Positions 19,289 through 26,828 of a stretch of 64,000 nucleotides of DNA are shown piece after piece. Position 1 is the first letter of the stretch, and the number at the start of each line of letters is the position of its first letter. The notes beneath the pieces were generated by a model. It saw only the letters and a program-made list of their open reading frames with translations. It was not told where the DNA came from and ran no database searches. The translations under genes were made by a program, and so were the position numbers. Origin of the DNA: Streptomyces qinglanensis (GTDB lineage: Bacteria > Actinomycetota > Actinomycetes > Streptomycetales > Streptomycetaceae); the NCBI RefSeq assembly GCF_900111245.1, contig NZ_FOGO01000007.1, forward strand, positions 124,001-188,000, given 5' to 3'.

Positions 19289-19637
19289 ACGCATCGGGGC
19301 CGCCCGCGCACCGCACGGTCCGCGCGCAGACCACATCCCCGGGGGAACGCGCCGCGCCCCGCCCGAGCTGACCGCACGGGCAGGGCGCGGCGCCATGCCA
19401 CCTCGCGGACGCCGCACCGTCGCTGGGTGCGGGCCGAGGGCTGTCCGGATCCCGTCCGGGGAGACCGAGGGAACCGGCTTCCCCGGGGCCCGCGGAGGCA
19501 TCCCGGGCCTCCGGACGAGCCGGGGCGGCAGGCCGTGATCGCGCCGGGGTGCTCGACCGTGCGGCGACCGCCCCGGCCGCGGACGGGTGGCCGAAGCGCG
19601 CAGCAGCCCGGCGGGAGCGCAGGTGCGCGAGGACGGG
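19289..19637. other. Intergenic region between convergent genes
   Basis: No gene is supported here. The only clear structure is the hairpin at 19349-19393. The remaining 240 bp before the response regulator stop is GC-rich without recognisable motifs. Confidence 0.6.
19349..19393 (+). terminator. Large GC-rich hairpin after the DUF4232 gene
   Basis: Arms 19349-19359 and 19383-19393 are perfect 11-bp complements (GCGCCGCGCCC with GGGCGCGGCGC). After one C/A mismatch, a further 5-bp stem (19361-19365 with 19377-19381) encloses an 11-base loop. It has no T-tract, as is usual in Streptomyces. It could stop transcripts from either side. Confidence 0.65.
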
Positions 19638-20333
19638 TCAGCCGCAGAGCCCCGACTCCCAGGCCCACGCGGCGATCTCCACACGGTTGCGGGCCGCCAG
19701 CTTGCGCTGGACGTTGCCCAGATGCGTCTTGACCGTCGAGAGGGTGACGTACAGCTCCGCCGCGACCTCCTCGTTCGTGCGCCCTCGCGCCACCAGCCGC
19801 ACGACGTCCAACTCCCGCTCCGTCAGCGGTTCGACGGGACAGGCCGTGGACGGGGGCGAGGGAGCGGCGGGGGGCGGCGGGGCCGCGGGAGCGGGAGGCG
19901 TCATGTGGCGGAGGAGCCGCACCGTGACGGACGGGGAGATCATCGAGTCGCCCCGCGCCGCCGCGCGCACGGCCTCGGCGAGGAGCGCGGGAGAACCGTC
20001 CTTGAGCAGGAATCCGCAGGCGCCGTTCCGCAGCGCCCGGTAGACGTACTCGTCGAGGTCGAAGGTGGTGGCGATCAGCACCTTCAGCGGGTCCCGGACC
20101 TCGGGCCCGGCGAGCTGCCGGGTGGCCTCCAGACCGTCCAGCTCCGGCATCCGGATGTCGAGCAGGCACACGTCGGGACGCAGGCGGCGGGCCTCGGCGA
20201 CCGCTGTCGCGCCGTCCGGGGCCTCCGCGACGACCACGATGTCGGGCTGGGCGTCGAGGATCATCCGGAAGGCTGCCCTGACCATCTCCTGGTCGTCCGC
20301 GAGAAGCACGCGGATCGTCGTCCCACTGTTCAC
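19638..20333 (-). CDS. NarL/LuxR-family response regulator
   Basis: This protein of about 231 residues has a receiver domain at about 7-125. The acidic pair is Asp13/Asp14, the phospho-acceptor is Asp59 (VCLLDIRMPELDG) and the conserved lysine sits in FLLKDGSP near 108. A long Ala/Pro linker (about 145-170) precedes a LuxR-type helix-turn-helix (LTERELDVVRLVARGRTNEEVAAELYVTLSTVKTHL, shown here only as the HTH region near 172-231). I chose the GTG at 20333 because it forms a GTGA overlap with the kinase gene; an ATG at 20342 is also possible but has poor ribosome-site spacing. With the adjacent kinase it forms a two-component system. Its targets may include the divergent FtsX-type permease, by position only. 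Confidence 0.93.
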   Translation of the reverse strand: MNSGTTIRVLLADDQEMVRAAFRMILDAQPDIVVVAEAPDGATAVAEARRLRPDVCLLDIRMPELDGLEATRQLAGPEVRDPLKVLIATTFDLDEYVYRALRNGACGFLLKDGSPALLAEAVRAAARGDSMISPSVTVRLLRHMTPPAPAAPPPPAAPSPPSTACPVEPLTERELDVVRLVARGRTNEEVAAELYVTLSTVKTHLGNVQRKLAARNRVEIAAWAWESGLCG

Positions 20334-21571
20334 CGTTCCCATGATCCCAGAGGCAGCCGGGCCGTCACCCGCCAGCCCGCCGCGCCCTCCCCGGCCGGGC
20401 CGGCCGTGAAGGTACCGCCCAGCGCTCCGACCCGCTCGGCCAGCCCCGTCAGGCCGAACCCCGAGCCGGCGGAGGTTCCGGTGCCGTCCGCCGGGCCGGG
20501 CCGCGCGGTCCGCGCCGCGGCATGCGACGGGCCGCGGCCGTCATCGGTGACGGACACGGTGAACGTGCCCTCCGGCGACGGCCGCACCTCGACGGTCACC
20601 CGCCGTACCCCCGCACCGTGCTTGCGGACGTTGGTCAGCGACTCGCGCACCACCCGGTGCGCTGCGGTGGCCGGGCCCGGCGGGAGCTCGTGCCCGGCCC
20701 CGCGCAACTCGGGCGCCAGGAGGAGCACCGCGGTGGCCGGGCCCGCGGCGGTGAACTCCTCGGTGAGGGTGCGCAGCGCCCCGGCCAGGTCCCCGGACGG
20801 GCGGACGGCGGCCGGGCCCTCACCGGGCGCCCGGAGCACCGAGACCATGCCGCGCATGGACTCGATCGCCTGGGACCCCGCACGCTCGATGCCCGCCATC
20901 ATGCGGTCCAGGTCGTCGGCTGCGGGCGGGTGTCCCTGCGCGGTGGCGTACCGCACGGCTTTGGTCTGCGCGACGATCGCCGTGACGTGGTGCGCCACGA
21001 AGTCGTGCAACTCCCGCGCGTACTCCAGCCGCTGGGTCTGCCGATCGGCTTCCCGCTCACGGGTGCGGAAGGTGTCGAGCAGCCGCAGGTAGAGGCCGAG
21101 CACGAACGCAAGCAGGAGCGCGAAGAGGATCACGGGCTCGCCGAGCTGGATCACGTTGTCGTACTCGACGCGCGGCAGCCGCAGCGGCAGCAGCGCGGCG
21201 GCGAGTGAACTCGCCGCCACCAGGCACGCCGCGAGTGCCGGGCGGGTGCGCCGGACGGCCCGCGTGACGAGCAGCAGCAGTGCCGCCGTCTCGGCCGCCC
21301 CCGGGGTGACCTCGGGCCGGTGGGAGAGCCGCATGGTGACCAGGGACAGTGTCGCGGACGCCGCCACGGCACCCGCGGCGGCCGCCGGGAAGCGGCCGAC
21401 CGGGACGGCGAGCGCCCCCACGCACAGCGCACCCGCGACGACGGTCGCGGCGGCCGTGGGCGCGTATCCGGTGGCCGCGCCCTCGGCGAGGAGCAGGGCG
21501 AGCACCGCGGCTGCCGCCACGGCGACCAGTACCCGGCGGAGCGGGGTGCGGAGCGCGGGAGCAGGGATCAT
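20330..21571 (-). CDS. NarL-type sensor histidine kinase
   Basis: This 413-residue membrane kinase has about six N-terminal hydrophobic segments (residues 10-165) without a sizeable extracytoplasmic domain, so it may sense a membrane or envelope signal. A short coiled coil (TREREADRQTQRLEY) leads to a HisKA_3 dimerisation box with the phospho-accepting His in ELHDFVAHHVTAI. The ATPase domain has the N box ESLTNVRKHG, a DDGRG G1 box and GFGLTGLAERV. The ATG start at 21571 is preceded by the short intergenic region shared with the divergent permease. It is co-transcribed with the regulator through a GTGA overlap. Confidence 0.93.
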   Translation of the reverse strand: MIPAPALRTPLRRVLVAVAAAAVLALLLAEGAATGYAPTAAATVVAGALCVGALAVPVGRFPAAAAGAVAASATLSLVTMRLSHRPEVTPGAAETAALLLLVTRAVRRTRPALAACLVAASSLAAALLPLRLPRVEYDNVIQLGEPVILFALLLAFVLGLYLRLLDTFRTREREADRQTQRLEYARELHDFVAHHVTAIVAQTKAVRYATAQGHPPAADDLDRMMAGIERAGSQAIESMRGMVSVLRAPGEGPAAVRPSGDLAGALRTLTEEFTAAGPATAVLLLAPELRGAGHELPPGPATAAHRVVRESLTNVRKHGAGVRRVTVEVRPSPEGTFTVSVTDDGRGPSHAAARTARPGPADGTGTSAGSGFGLTGLAERVGALGGTFTAGPAGEGAAGWRVTARLPLGSWER

Positions 21572-21734
21572 GCCGCCTCACGTTAGGGCCGGACCGCCAA
21601 GCCCGCCTCAGCCTTTCGGCCGACGCGGGGGCCGCTGCCGGGCCGCCGGGTCGGCTGGACGGTCGATCCGCGACCGGGGCGAGGCGCCGCAGGATCGAGC
21701 CGTCCGCTGTCCGCCCCGTCCCGTCGAGGCCCTC

Positions 21735-24233
21735 ATGCCTGCTGCTCCACGCCTCCCCCGCGCCGTGGCGCGTCCGCTGCGCTCCCTGTGCGCGCACGCG
21801 TCCCGCTTCGCGCTGCCCGCTCTCGCCGTCGTGCTCGGTGTCGCATGCGTCACGGGCGCACTGCTGTACGGCGGCTCGGCCCGGACCGCCGTCGAGCACG
21901 CCCGGCGCGTCGCACCCCCCGACGCCTCGGTCACCATCACCCAGGAGCAGCCGCCTGCGGGGCCCGCCGAACCGGGTGCGGGCGGTCTCGGTCCCGGGCT
22001 GCTGGAGCGGCTGCGGGCGCTGCCCGGGGCCGCCGGGGTCCGCGCGGTGGCAGAGGGCAGCACGTTCCTCGCCGGGCGGGACGGCACCCTGGTCGGCTCC
22101 CGTACCGACAGCGCGGGCGTCAACTACGTGCCGGACTCCAGTGGTTCGGATCCGCGCTACCCGCTCGCCGCGGGCCGGGGCCCACGGTCCGCCGGGGAGG
22201 TCGCCCTGGACCGGCGGGCTGCCGACCGCGCGGGCTACCGGGTCGGCGACCGGGTACGCGTCGTCGTACAGGGTGAGGCGCGCGATGTGCGGCTCGTCGG
22301 TGTCTTCACGGCGCGCGACGCCCGCGTCGCCTCCGGCGGCACGCTGACGGCGTTCGACGAGGCCACCGCACGCCGTCGGTTCGGGCTGACCGCGATCTCC
22401 CTGACCGCCGCGGACGGCACCGGCGAGGCGCGGCTCGCGGCCCGCGCCCGGAAGCTGCTGCCCCCGCAGGCCGAGGCCGTCACCCGCTCCGAGGCCCAGG
22501 CACGGTCCGCTGCGGGCGCGAGCGCCGAGGGCGACAAGACGACCGGCCTGCTGCTGAGCTTCGCCGCCGTCGTGCTCCTCGTCGCGGGCTTCCTCGTCGC
22601 CAACACCTTCGCCATGCTCACTGCCGCGCGGGCACGCGAGCACGCCCTGCTCCGGGTCGTGGGCGCCACCCGCGGCAACGTCCTGCGGCTCGTCCTGGGC
22701 GAGGCACTGCTCGTGGGCACCGCCGCGTCAGCCGTCGGCTACCCCCTCGGGGCGGCCCTCGCCATGGCGCTGAAAGCGTGCTTTCCGGTCGACGGGGGTG
22801 CCGTGGCGGCTCCGTTGCCCCTCGTCTCCCTCCCGGCCGGACTGGCGGCGCTCGCCGTCGGCGTCGGCGTGACCGCGCTCGCGGCGTACGTCCCGGCGCG
22901 CAGGGCCGCCGCCGTCGCACCCATGGCCGCGCTCAGGACGGGCGAACCGCCCACGCCTGCTGCGCTGCGCCGCCGCAACACCGTCGGCTGCTGCGTGACC
23001 GGCTTCGGCGCGCTGCTCCTGTGGTACCTCAGCGACACCCCCGACCTCGACATGGTGACCGTCGCCGGGGCCGTCCTGATGACAGGGCTGATGCTCCTCA
23101 CCCCATGGCTCGCCGTCGGCCTGGGCGCGCTGCTGCGCGGACCGCTGCGCCGCCTCGCGGGCGTACGCGGCACGCTGGCGGTCGAGAACGCCCGCCGCAA
23201 TCCACGGCGTACGGCTGCCACGGCCTCGGCGCTCATGGTCGGCCTGGCGCTCGTCACCGCGGCCGGTATCGGTGCCGCCTCGCTGAGCGGCATGGCGGAG
23301 CGGGATGCGGCCCGCGCCATGGCGTCCGATCTGCACGTGGTCCCGGTCGACTTCGCGGAGATCGGCGACGGCACGGCACGCCGCGTCGCACGCGTCCCCG
23401 GTGCCGAGGCCGTCACTCCCACGGTGCCCACCGGCGTCGAACTCGGCGCCGGACGCGAACTCGGTGCGCTCGCCGTCGATCCGCGGACGGTCGGCCGCGC
23501 GGCGGGGCTGACGGTCGCAGCCGGACACCTGGACCGCCTCGGCCGCGACGGGATCGCCCTCAGCCGCGCCGAGGCCGACTCGCGCGGCCTGCGGGTCGGT
23601 TCGCCCCTCGGTGACCGCCGCGTCGTCGCCGTCTACGACGGACCCGAGCGGCTCGGCCCGGCGCTGGTTCCGCTCTCCGCGGCACGCCCCGGCGAGCGGC
23701 CGGACGAGATCCTGGTCCGCGCGGCACCCGGCCGCACGGACGCGCTTCGCGACCGGATCCGGGACACGCTGGACAACCCCGCACTCCTGGTGCAGAACCG
23801 CGCCGACACGGCCCGCGAGGCGGCCCGTCCCTACGAGACGCTGCTGACCCTCGCCACCGCCCTGCTCAGCGTCGCCGTCCTGATCGGCGCCCTCGGCGTG
23901 GTCGGCACCATGGCGATGTCCGTGCGCGAGCGGACCCGCGAGATCGGCGTACTGCGCGCGCTCGGCATGAACCGCCGCGGCGTCGCCTGGGTGATCCGCC
24001 TGGAGGCCCTGCTGATCTGCGCTCTGGGCGCGTTCCTCGGCCTGGCCGCCGGCACCGCGACAGCGCTGACCGCGGTGGCGACCCAGCCGGCAGCCGAGCC
24101 CCGCATCCCCTGGCTCCAGCTCCTGCTCGCCCTGGCCCTGACCGCCGCCCTGACCGCACTGGCCACCCTGCCCTCCACCCGCCGCGCCGCGAACCTCCCG
24201 GTGGTGTCCGCGGCCGGCGCCGAAGGGGCATAG
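21735..24233 (+). CDS. FtsX/MacB-type ABC transporter permease (large, two FtsX domains)
   Basis: This 832-residue permease starts at an ATG behind a GAGG site. A first membrane helix (ALPALAVVLGVACVTGALLYGG) is followed by an extracytoplasmic MacB-like domain of about 200 residues. A first FtsX domain then has three helices, starting GLLLSFAAVVLLVAGFLVAN. Two further helices, a second extracytoplasmic domain and a final FtsX domain follow (LLTLATALLSVAVLIGALGVVG, then EIGVLRALGMNRRGVAWVIRLEA). This is the usual length for actinobacterial permeases that work with a separate ATPase to move lipids, peptides or antibiotics. No ATPase gene flanks it here, which is unusual, because such pairs are normally adjacent. 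The two-component system lies divergently. Confidence 0.92.
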   Translation: MPAAPRLPRAVARPLRSLCAHASRFALPALAVVLGVACVTGALLYGGSARTAVEHARRVAPPDASVTITQEQPPAGPAEPGAGGLGPGLLERLRALPGAAGVRAVAEGSTFLAGRDGTLVGSRTDSAGVNYVPDSSGSDPRYPLAAGRGPRSAGEVALDRRAADRAGYRVGDRVRVVVQGEARDVRLVGVFTARDARVASGGTLTAFDEATARRRFGLTAISLTAADGTGEARLAARARKLLPPQAEAVTRSEAQARSAAGASAEGDKTTGLLLSFAAVVLLVAGFLVANTFAMLTAARAREHALLRVVGATRGNVLRLVLGEALLVGTAASAVGYPLGAALAMALKACFPVDGGAVAAPLPLVSLPAGLAALAVGVGVTALAAYVPARRAAAVAPMAALRTGEPPTPAALRRRNTVGCCVTGFGALLLWYLSDTPDLDMVTVAGAVLMTGLMLLTPWLAVGLGALLRGPLRRLAGVRGTLAVENARRNPRRTAATASALMVGLALVTAAGIGAASLSGMAERDAARAMASDLHVVPVDFAEIGDGTARRVARVPGAEAVTPTVPTGVELGAGRELGALAVDPRTVGRAAGLTVAAGHLDRLGRDGIALSRAEADSRGLRVGSPLGDRRVVAVYDGPERLGPALVPLSAARPGERPDEILVRAAPGRTDALRDRIRDTLDNPALLVQNRADTAREAARPYETLLTLATALLSVAVLIGALGVVGTMAMSVRERTREIGVLRALGMNRRGVAWVIRLEALLICALGAFLGLAAGTATALTAVATQPAAEPRIPWLQLLLALALTAALTALATLPSTRRAANLPVVSAAGAEGA

Positions 24234-24286
24234 AGAGCAAGCTTCCGGTGCAGGGGGCACAGGGTGGTTCCGGCGCGGCCTGGCCC

Positions 24287-24703
24287 CTACCGGCGGGCCG
24301 CACGCAGACGCCGCAGCCGTCGGTAGCTCCAGCAGAGGAGCGCGAAGAGCGCGATACCGGAGACGATCAGGCTTCCGCCGGTGCTCCAGCCACTGAACGG
24401 CAACTGCGGCACCAGTCCCCAGGCGACACCGGCGCCGATCAGCCCGAGCCCGACCAGCGTCGAGCCGGCGATCCGCCACCAGGACGACACGCTCTCCTCG
24501 GCGGCCTGCATGGCGCGGACCCGCACCGGCTCCACGTGGTGACGCAGGGCGGGGACGGCACGGGCGAGCAGCACCATGCCGGCGAACACCAGCAGCAGAC
24601 CCGGGCCCGGAAGGACGAGCAGAGCGATTCCCACTGCGACCAACAGCCCGCCGACGACGGCCCATACAGCCCGCAGCACCGGATGCAGGTTGTCGTTCGC
24701 CAC
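24287..24703 (-). CDS. PGPGW-type small membrane protein
   Basis: This 138-residue protein has two pairs of membrane helices: about 14-48, which contains the LPGPG motif that names the family, and about 78-130. Between them lies a charged stretch with HHVEPVRVRAMQAAEESVSSWW. Actinobacterial members are annotated as putative transmembrane proteins (PGPGW); their role is unknown to me. The C-terminus is very basic (YRRLRRLRAARR), so it probably faces the cytoplasm. The gene converges with the FtsX permease 53 bp away and has its own upstream region. The ATG start is the only reasonable one. Confidence 0.85.
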   Translation of the reverse strand: MANDNLHPVLRAVWAVVGGLLVAVGIALLVLPGPGLLLVFAGMVLLARAVPALRHHVEPVRVRAMQAAEESVSSWWRIAGSTLVGLGLIGAGVAWGLVPQLPFSGWSTGGSLIVSGIALFALLCWSYRRLRRLRAARR

Positions 24704-25038
24704 GTCGTCTCCCGTTTCCGTCGCCGGCAGTGCGGACCCTTCGCCCCTCGTGCGCGTCCCGGCCGGGCCCGGAGAGACCTACGGTCCCGGCGGAGCCGCC
24801 GGGTGCGGCGCTGTTCACCCCGTCGCGGGCGGCCCTGTACCGCGCCAGGGCCGAGGGCTTGCTGGACCAGGGTTGGCCGCCGCAGGGGCAGAGCACCGTC
24901 ACCACGCCCACCGGTCACCCGTCCGGCCGAAGCCGGAGCGGCTCCGCCGCGCGGACACGGCTGCGCACGGCAGCACGACCGGGCCCCGCGCAGGAGTTCC
25001 GCGCCCGTGCAGCGCCGCTCCGGGAGCACGATCGGCAG
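24704..25038. other. Intergenic region, no supported gene
   Basis: This 335 bp between two leftward genes holds only shadow reading frames. A plus-strand frame reading ALFTPSRAALYRARAEGLL looks faintly protein-like but has no start or continuation that I can support. The promoter of the PGPGW gene should lie at its left end. Confidence 0.5.
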
Positions 25039-25599
25039 TCAGGGCCTGCGGTGGACCGAGACCGCGTACGTCCCGCCCGCGTAGGGCTCGCGGGACCACG
25101 TCCCATAGCGCTTCTCGAGGGAGAGGCCGGCCGCGGCGCAATGCGTGTCGTAATCCTCCAGGCTGTAGCCCCGGTCCAGCGAGAAGCCTGCCACCAGACG
25201 GCCGCCCGGCCGGACGTGTGCCGCCACTCCGCCGACCAGGTCCGGCTCGGTTCCCGGCGGAGTGAACAGCGGGACGTTGCCCGCCATCACCACCACGTCG
25301 AAGGTCCTGCCGAGATCGAGGCCGGCCAGGTCGCTCAAGTGCCAGGGGATACCGGGGGCGAGGTGCCGGGCCGTGGCCAGCATCGAGGAGTCGAGGTCCA
25401 CCCCCACCACGTCGATCCCGTGCCGCGCCAGTTCGATCGCCACCCTGCCCGTGCCGCACCCCGCGTCGAGGACGCTGGACGGCCCCAGGGAACGCACCAG
25501 TACGGCTTCGCCATGCACATCCCCGCCCTCGGCGGCGATCCTGTCGAACCGGGCCTGGTACTCCTCACCATTCCACGCCATACCGGCACTCTGGCACAT
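25039..25599 (-). CDS. Class I SAM-dependent methyltransferase
   Basis: This 186-residue single-domain methyltransferase has motif I VLDAGCGTGRVAIELA (about 43-58), motif II acidic end VVGVDLDSSMLA, motif post-I FDVVVMAGNVPLF and the motif III region VRPGGRLVAGFSLD. It belongs to the Methyltransf_11/25 group, whose substrates cannot be told from sequence. The first ATG (25599) has a strong GGGGGGAGA site at good spacing and is preferred over the internal Met at codon 7. It is a single gene with no obvious partner. Confidence 0.9.
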   Translation of the reverse strand: MCQSAGMAWNGEEYQARFDRIAAEGGDVHGEAVLVRSLGPSSVLDAGCGTGRVAIELARHGIDVVGVDLDSSMLATARHLAPGIPWHLSDLAGLDLGRTFDVVVMAGNVPLFTPPGTEPDLVGGVAAHVRPGGRLVAGFSLDRGYSLEDYDTHCAAAGLSLEKRYGTWSREPYAGGTYAVSVHRRP

Positions 25600-25907
25600 C
25601 GGGTCTCCCCCCTCACGCTCTCCCCCGGCCCGCGCGTTCGACGGTCTCCGGCGGACGTCGGACGTCGGACGTCGGCATGGTGCACGCGCCCGAGGCGCCG
25701 GACGAGGAGACCAGGTCAGTCGTCAGCACGACGTCAGCCCGGCGCGCCCTGACCGGCGGTTCCACGGCCGGCCGCACACGCCCCGCCGATGCGGCCGCCC
25801 ACTTCGCCAACTCCCGGAAGCACCATGCCGATACGGCCAGAGCACCATCTCGCCGCCGCCTGCCCGAGGGAGCACGCGCTCGGGTTAGGGACGCCTCGCG
25901 CCACGGG
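25600..25907. other. Intergenic region with a short tandem repeat
   Basis: This 308 bp lies downstream of the four-gene protease cassette and upstream of the methyltransferase gene. No gene is supported. It contains three GGACGTC repeats (listed separately). Confidence 0.5.
25653..25673. repeat. Tandem repeat (GGACGTC)x3
   Basis: Three perfect 7-bp copies lie 54 bp upstream of the methyltransferase start. The unit contains the palindrome GACGTC, so each copy could be a half or whole binding site, or the array could be simple slippage. Confidence 0.8.
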
Positions 25908-26315
25908 TCAGCCGCGGGCGCGCGTCAGACGGCGTACCTCGATGACAGTGGCGACGGCATGGAGCCAGCGTGCGGCGAGGTCGTCGACGTCGACGCCGCC
26001 CGCGAGGTCGGCCCCCGCGCGCAGCCAGTCGCCCACGGTGTCCGCGGCCTCCGCGCGTGGAAGGGGCTCGGGCAGCTCGGCGGCGCGGGCCAGGCCGCCG
26101 GCGCGGACGGTGTCGGCGAGGAAGGCGACCGAACGCGGAGGGATGCCGAGGCGGTCGAGGATCACCGCGGCACCCGCGGCGCCGTCACCGAAGAGGGTCG
26201 TGCGCTGAGGGCCGGGCGCGGTGCTGGCGAGGCCGTAGCGCAGCAGAAGCGGGACATCGAGCCGGGCCAGTTCGTCGTCGGTCCGGGCTGGGGAGCGCGG
26301 GGTGGGGTTCATCAT
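25908..26315 (-). CDS. Hypothetical protein, last gene of the protease-inhibitor cassette
   Basis: I do not recognise this 135-residue protein. It is soluble with no signal peptide or membrane segment. It is rich in Ala, Leu, Arg and Asp and predicted mostly helical, with PLLLRYGLAS near 22 and a C-terminal helix WLHAVATVIEVRRLTRARG. There are two possible ATG codons in a row (26315 and 26312) behind an AGAGG site. It lies 27 bp after the inhibitor-like lipoprotein gene in the same direction, so it is probably transcribed with it. By position it could be a cytoplasmic immunity, chaperone or accessory protein for the predicted exported protease; this is a guess from context only. Confidence 0.75.
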   Translation of the reverse strand: MMNPTPRSPARTDDELARLDVPLLLRYGLASTAPGPQRTTLFGDGAAGAAVILDRLGIPPRSVAFLADTVRAGGLARAAELPEPLPRAEAADTVGDWLRAGADLAGGVDVDDLAARWLHAVATVIEVRRLTRARG

Positions 26316-26342
26316 CGGCCTCTGCTGTCTCCTCTGCCGAAG

Positions 26343-26828
26343 TCAGCTGACGGTGACGGTGTAGGTGACGCGTTCGGGTGCGGACAGGGGCTGTGCCGTC
26401 GGGCCCTGGCTGCGGCCGTCGGGAGGGCACGTCGTGGTGGCCAGGCAGTGCGTCAGCACGATCCGCGTGCGGCCCTTCCCGGTGGCCTCGAAGGTGAAGA
26501 CCAGGTCGCTGCTGGAACCGGGCATCGGCTCGTCGCCGGAGTCCGACTCGATGTGCCGGCCGCGGCTGCGGACCACCGCCCCGTCGGGCTCGGGGTCGGC
26601 CAGGAACCAGTGCTCCCGGGTGGAGGCGTTCTCGTTGACGGTGAGAGTGAAGCGCTCCCCGACCTCGGCGGTGACGCTGGTGTCCCCGGTGGGGTGCGGG
26701 GTCGGTTCGTCGGCACCCGACCCGCAGCCGGCGACGAGCGCGAGGGCAGCAGCCGCGGCGACAGCGACGCCACCCGCTCCGGTACCCGCATCGGCTGTGC
26801 TAATCCGGAAGGTAGACACTGTACGCAT
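26343..26828 (-). CDS. Chagasin-like (I42-type) cysteine protease inhibitor lipoprotein
   Basis: This 161-residue protein carries a signal sequence ending in lipobox LVAGC (Cys35), so it should sit on the outer face of the membrane. The mature part matches the outline of chagasin-family inhibitors. VGERFTLTV (about 56-64) is followed by an ENAST-REHW loop at the position of the family NPTTGxxW loop. GKGRTRIVL (117-125) stands at the usual GxGxTxIxL-type strand, and the protein ends in ERVTYTVTV. The RPW loop is replaced by a segment with Cys128 and Cys134, a likely disulfide. The ATG at 26828 (AAGGG site) lies inside the end of the protease-like gene, a 29 bp overlap in another frame. Next to a papain-like protein, an inhibitor or immunity role is the natural inference. 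Confidence 0.72.
   Translation of the reverse strand: MRTVSTFRISTADAGTGAGGVAVAAAAALALVAGCGSGADEPTPHPTGDTSVTAEVGERFTLTVNENASTREHWFLADPEPDGAVVRSRGRHIESDSGDEPMPGSSSDLVFTFEATGKGRTRIVLTHCLATTTCPPDGRSQGPTAQPLSAPERVTYTVTVS

Noticed and set aside
24704..25038. A possible gene fragment on the plus strand (ALFTPSRAALYRARAEGLL)
   Set aside because: It has no start or extended similarity, and its frame continues as a shadow of the methyltransferase gene.
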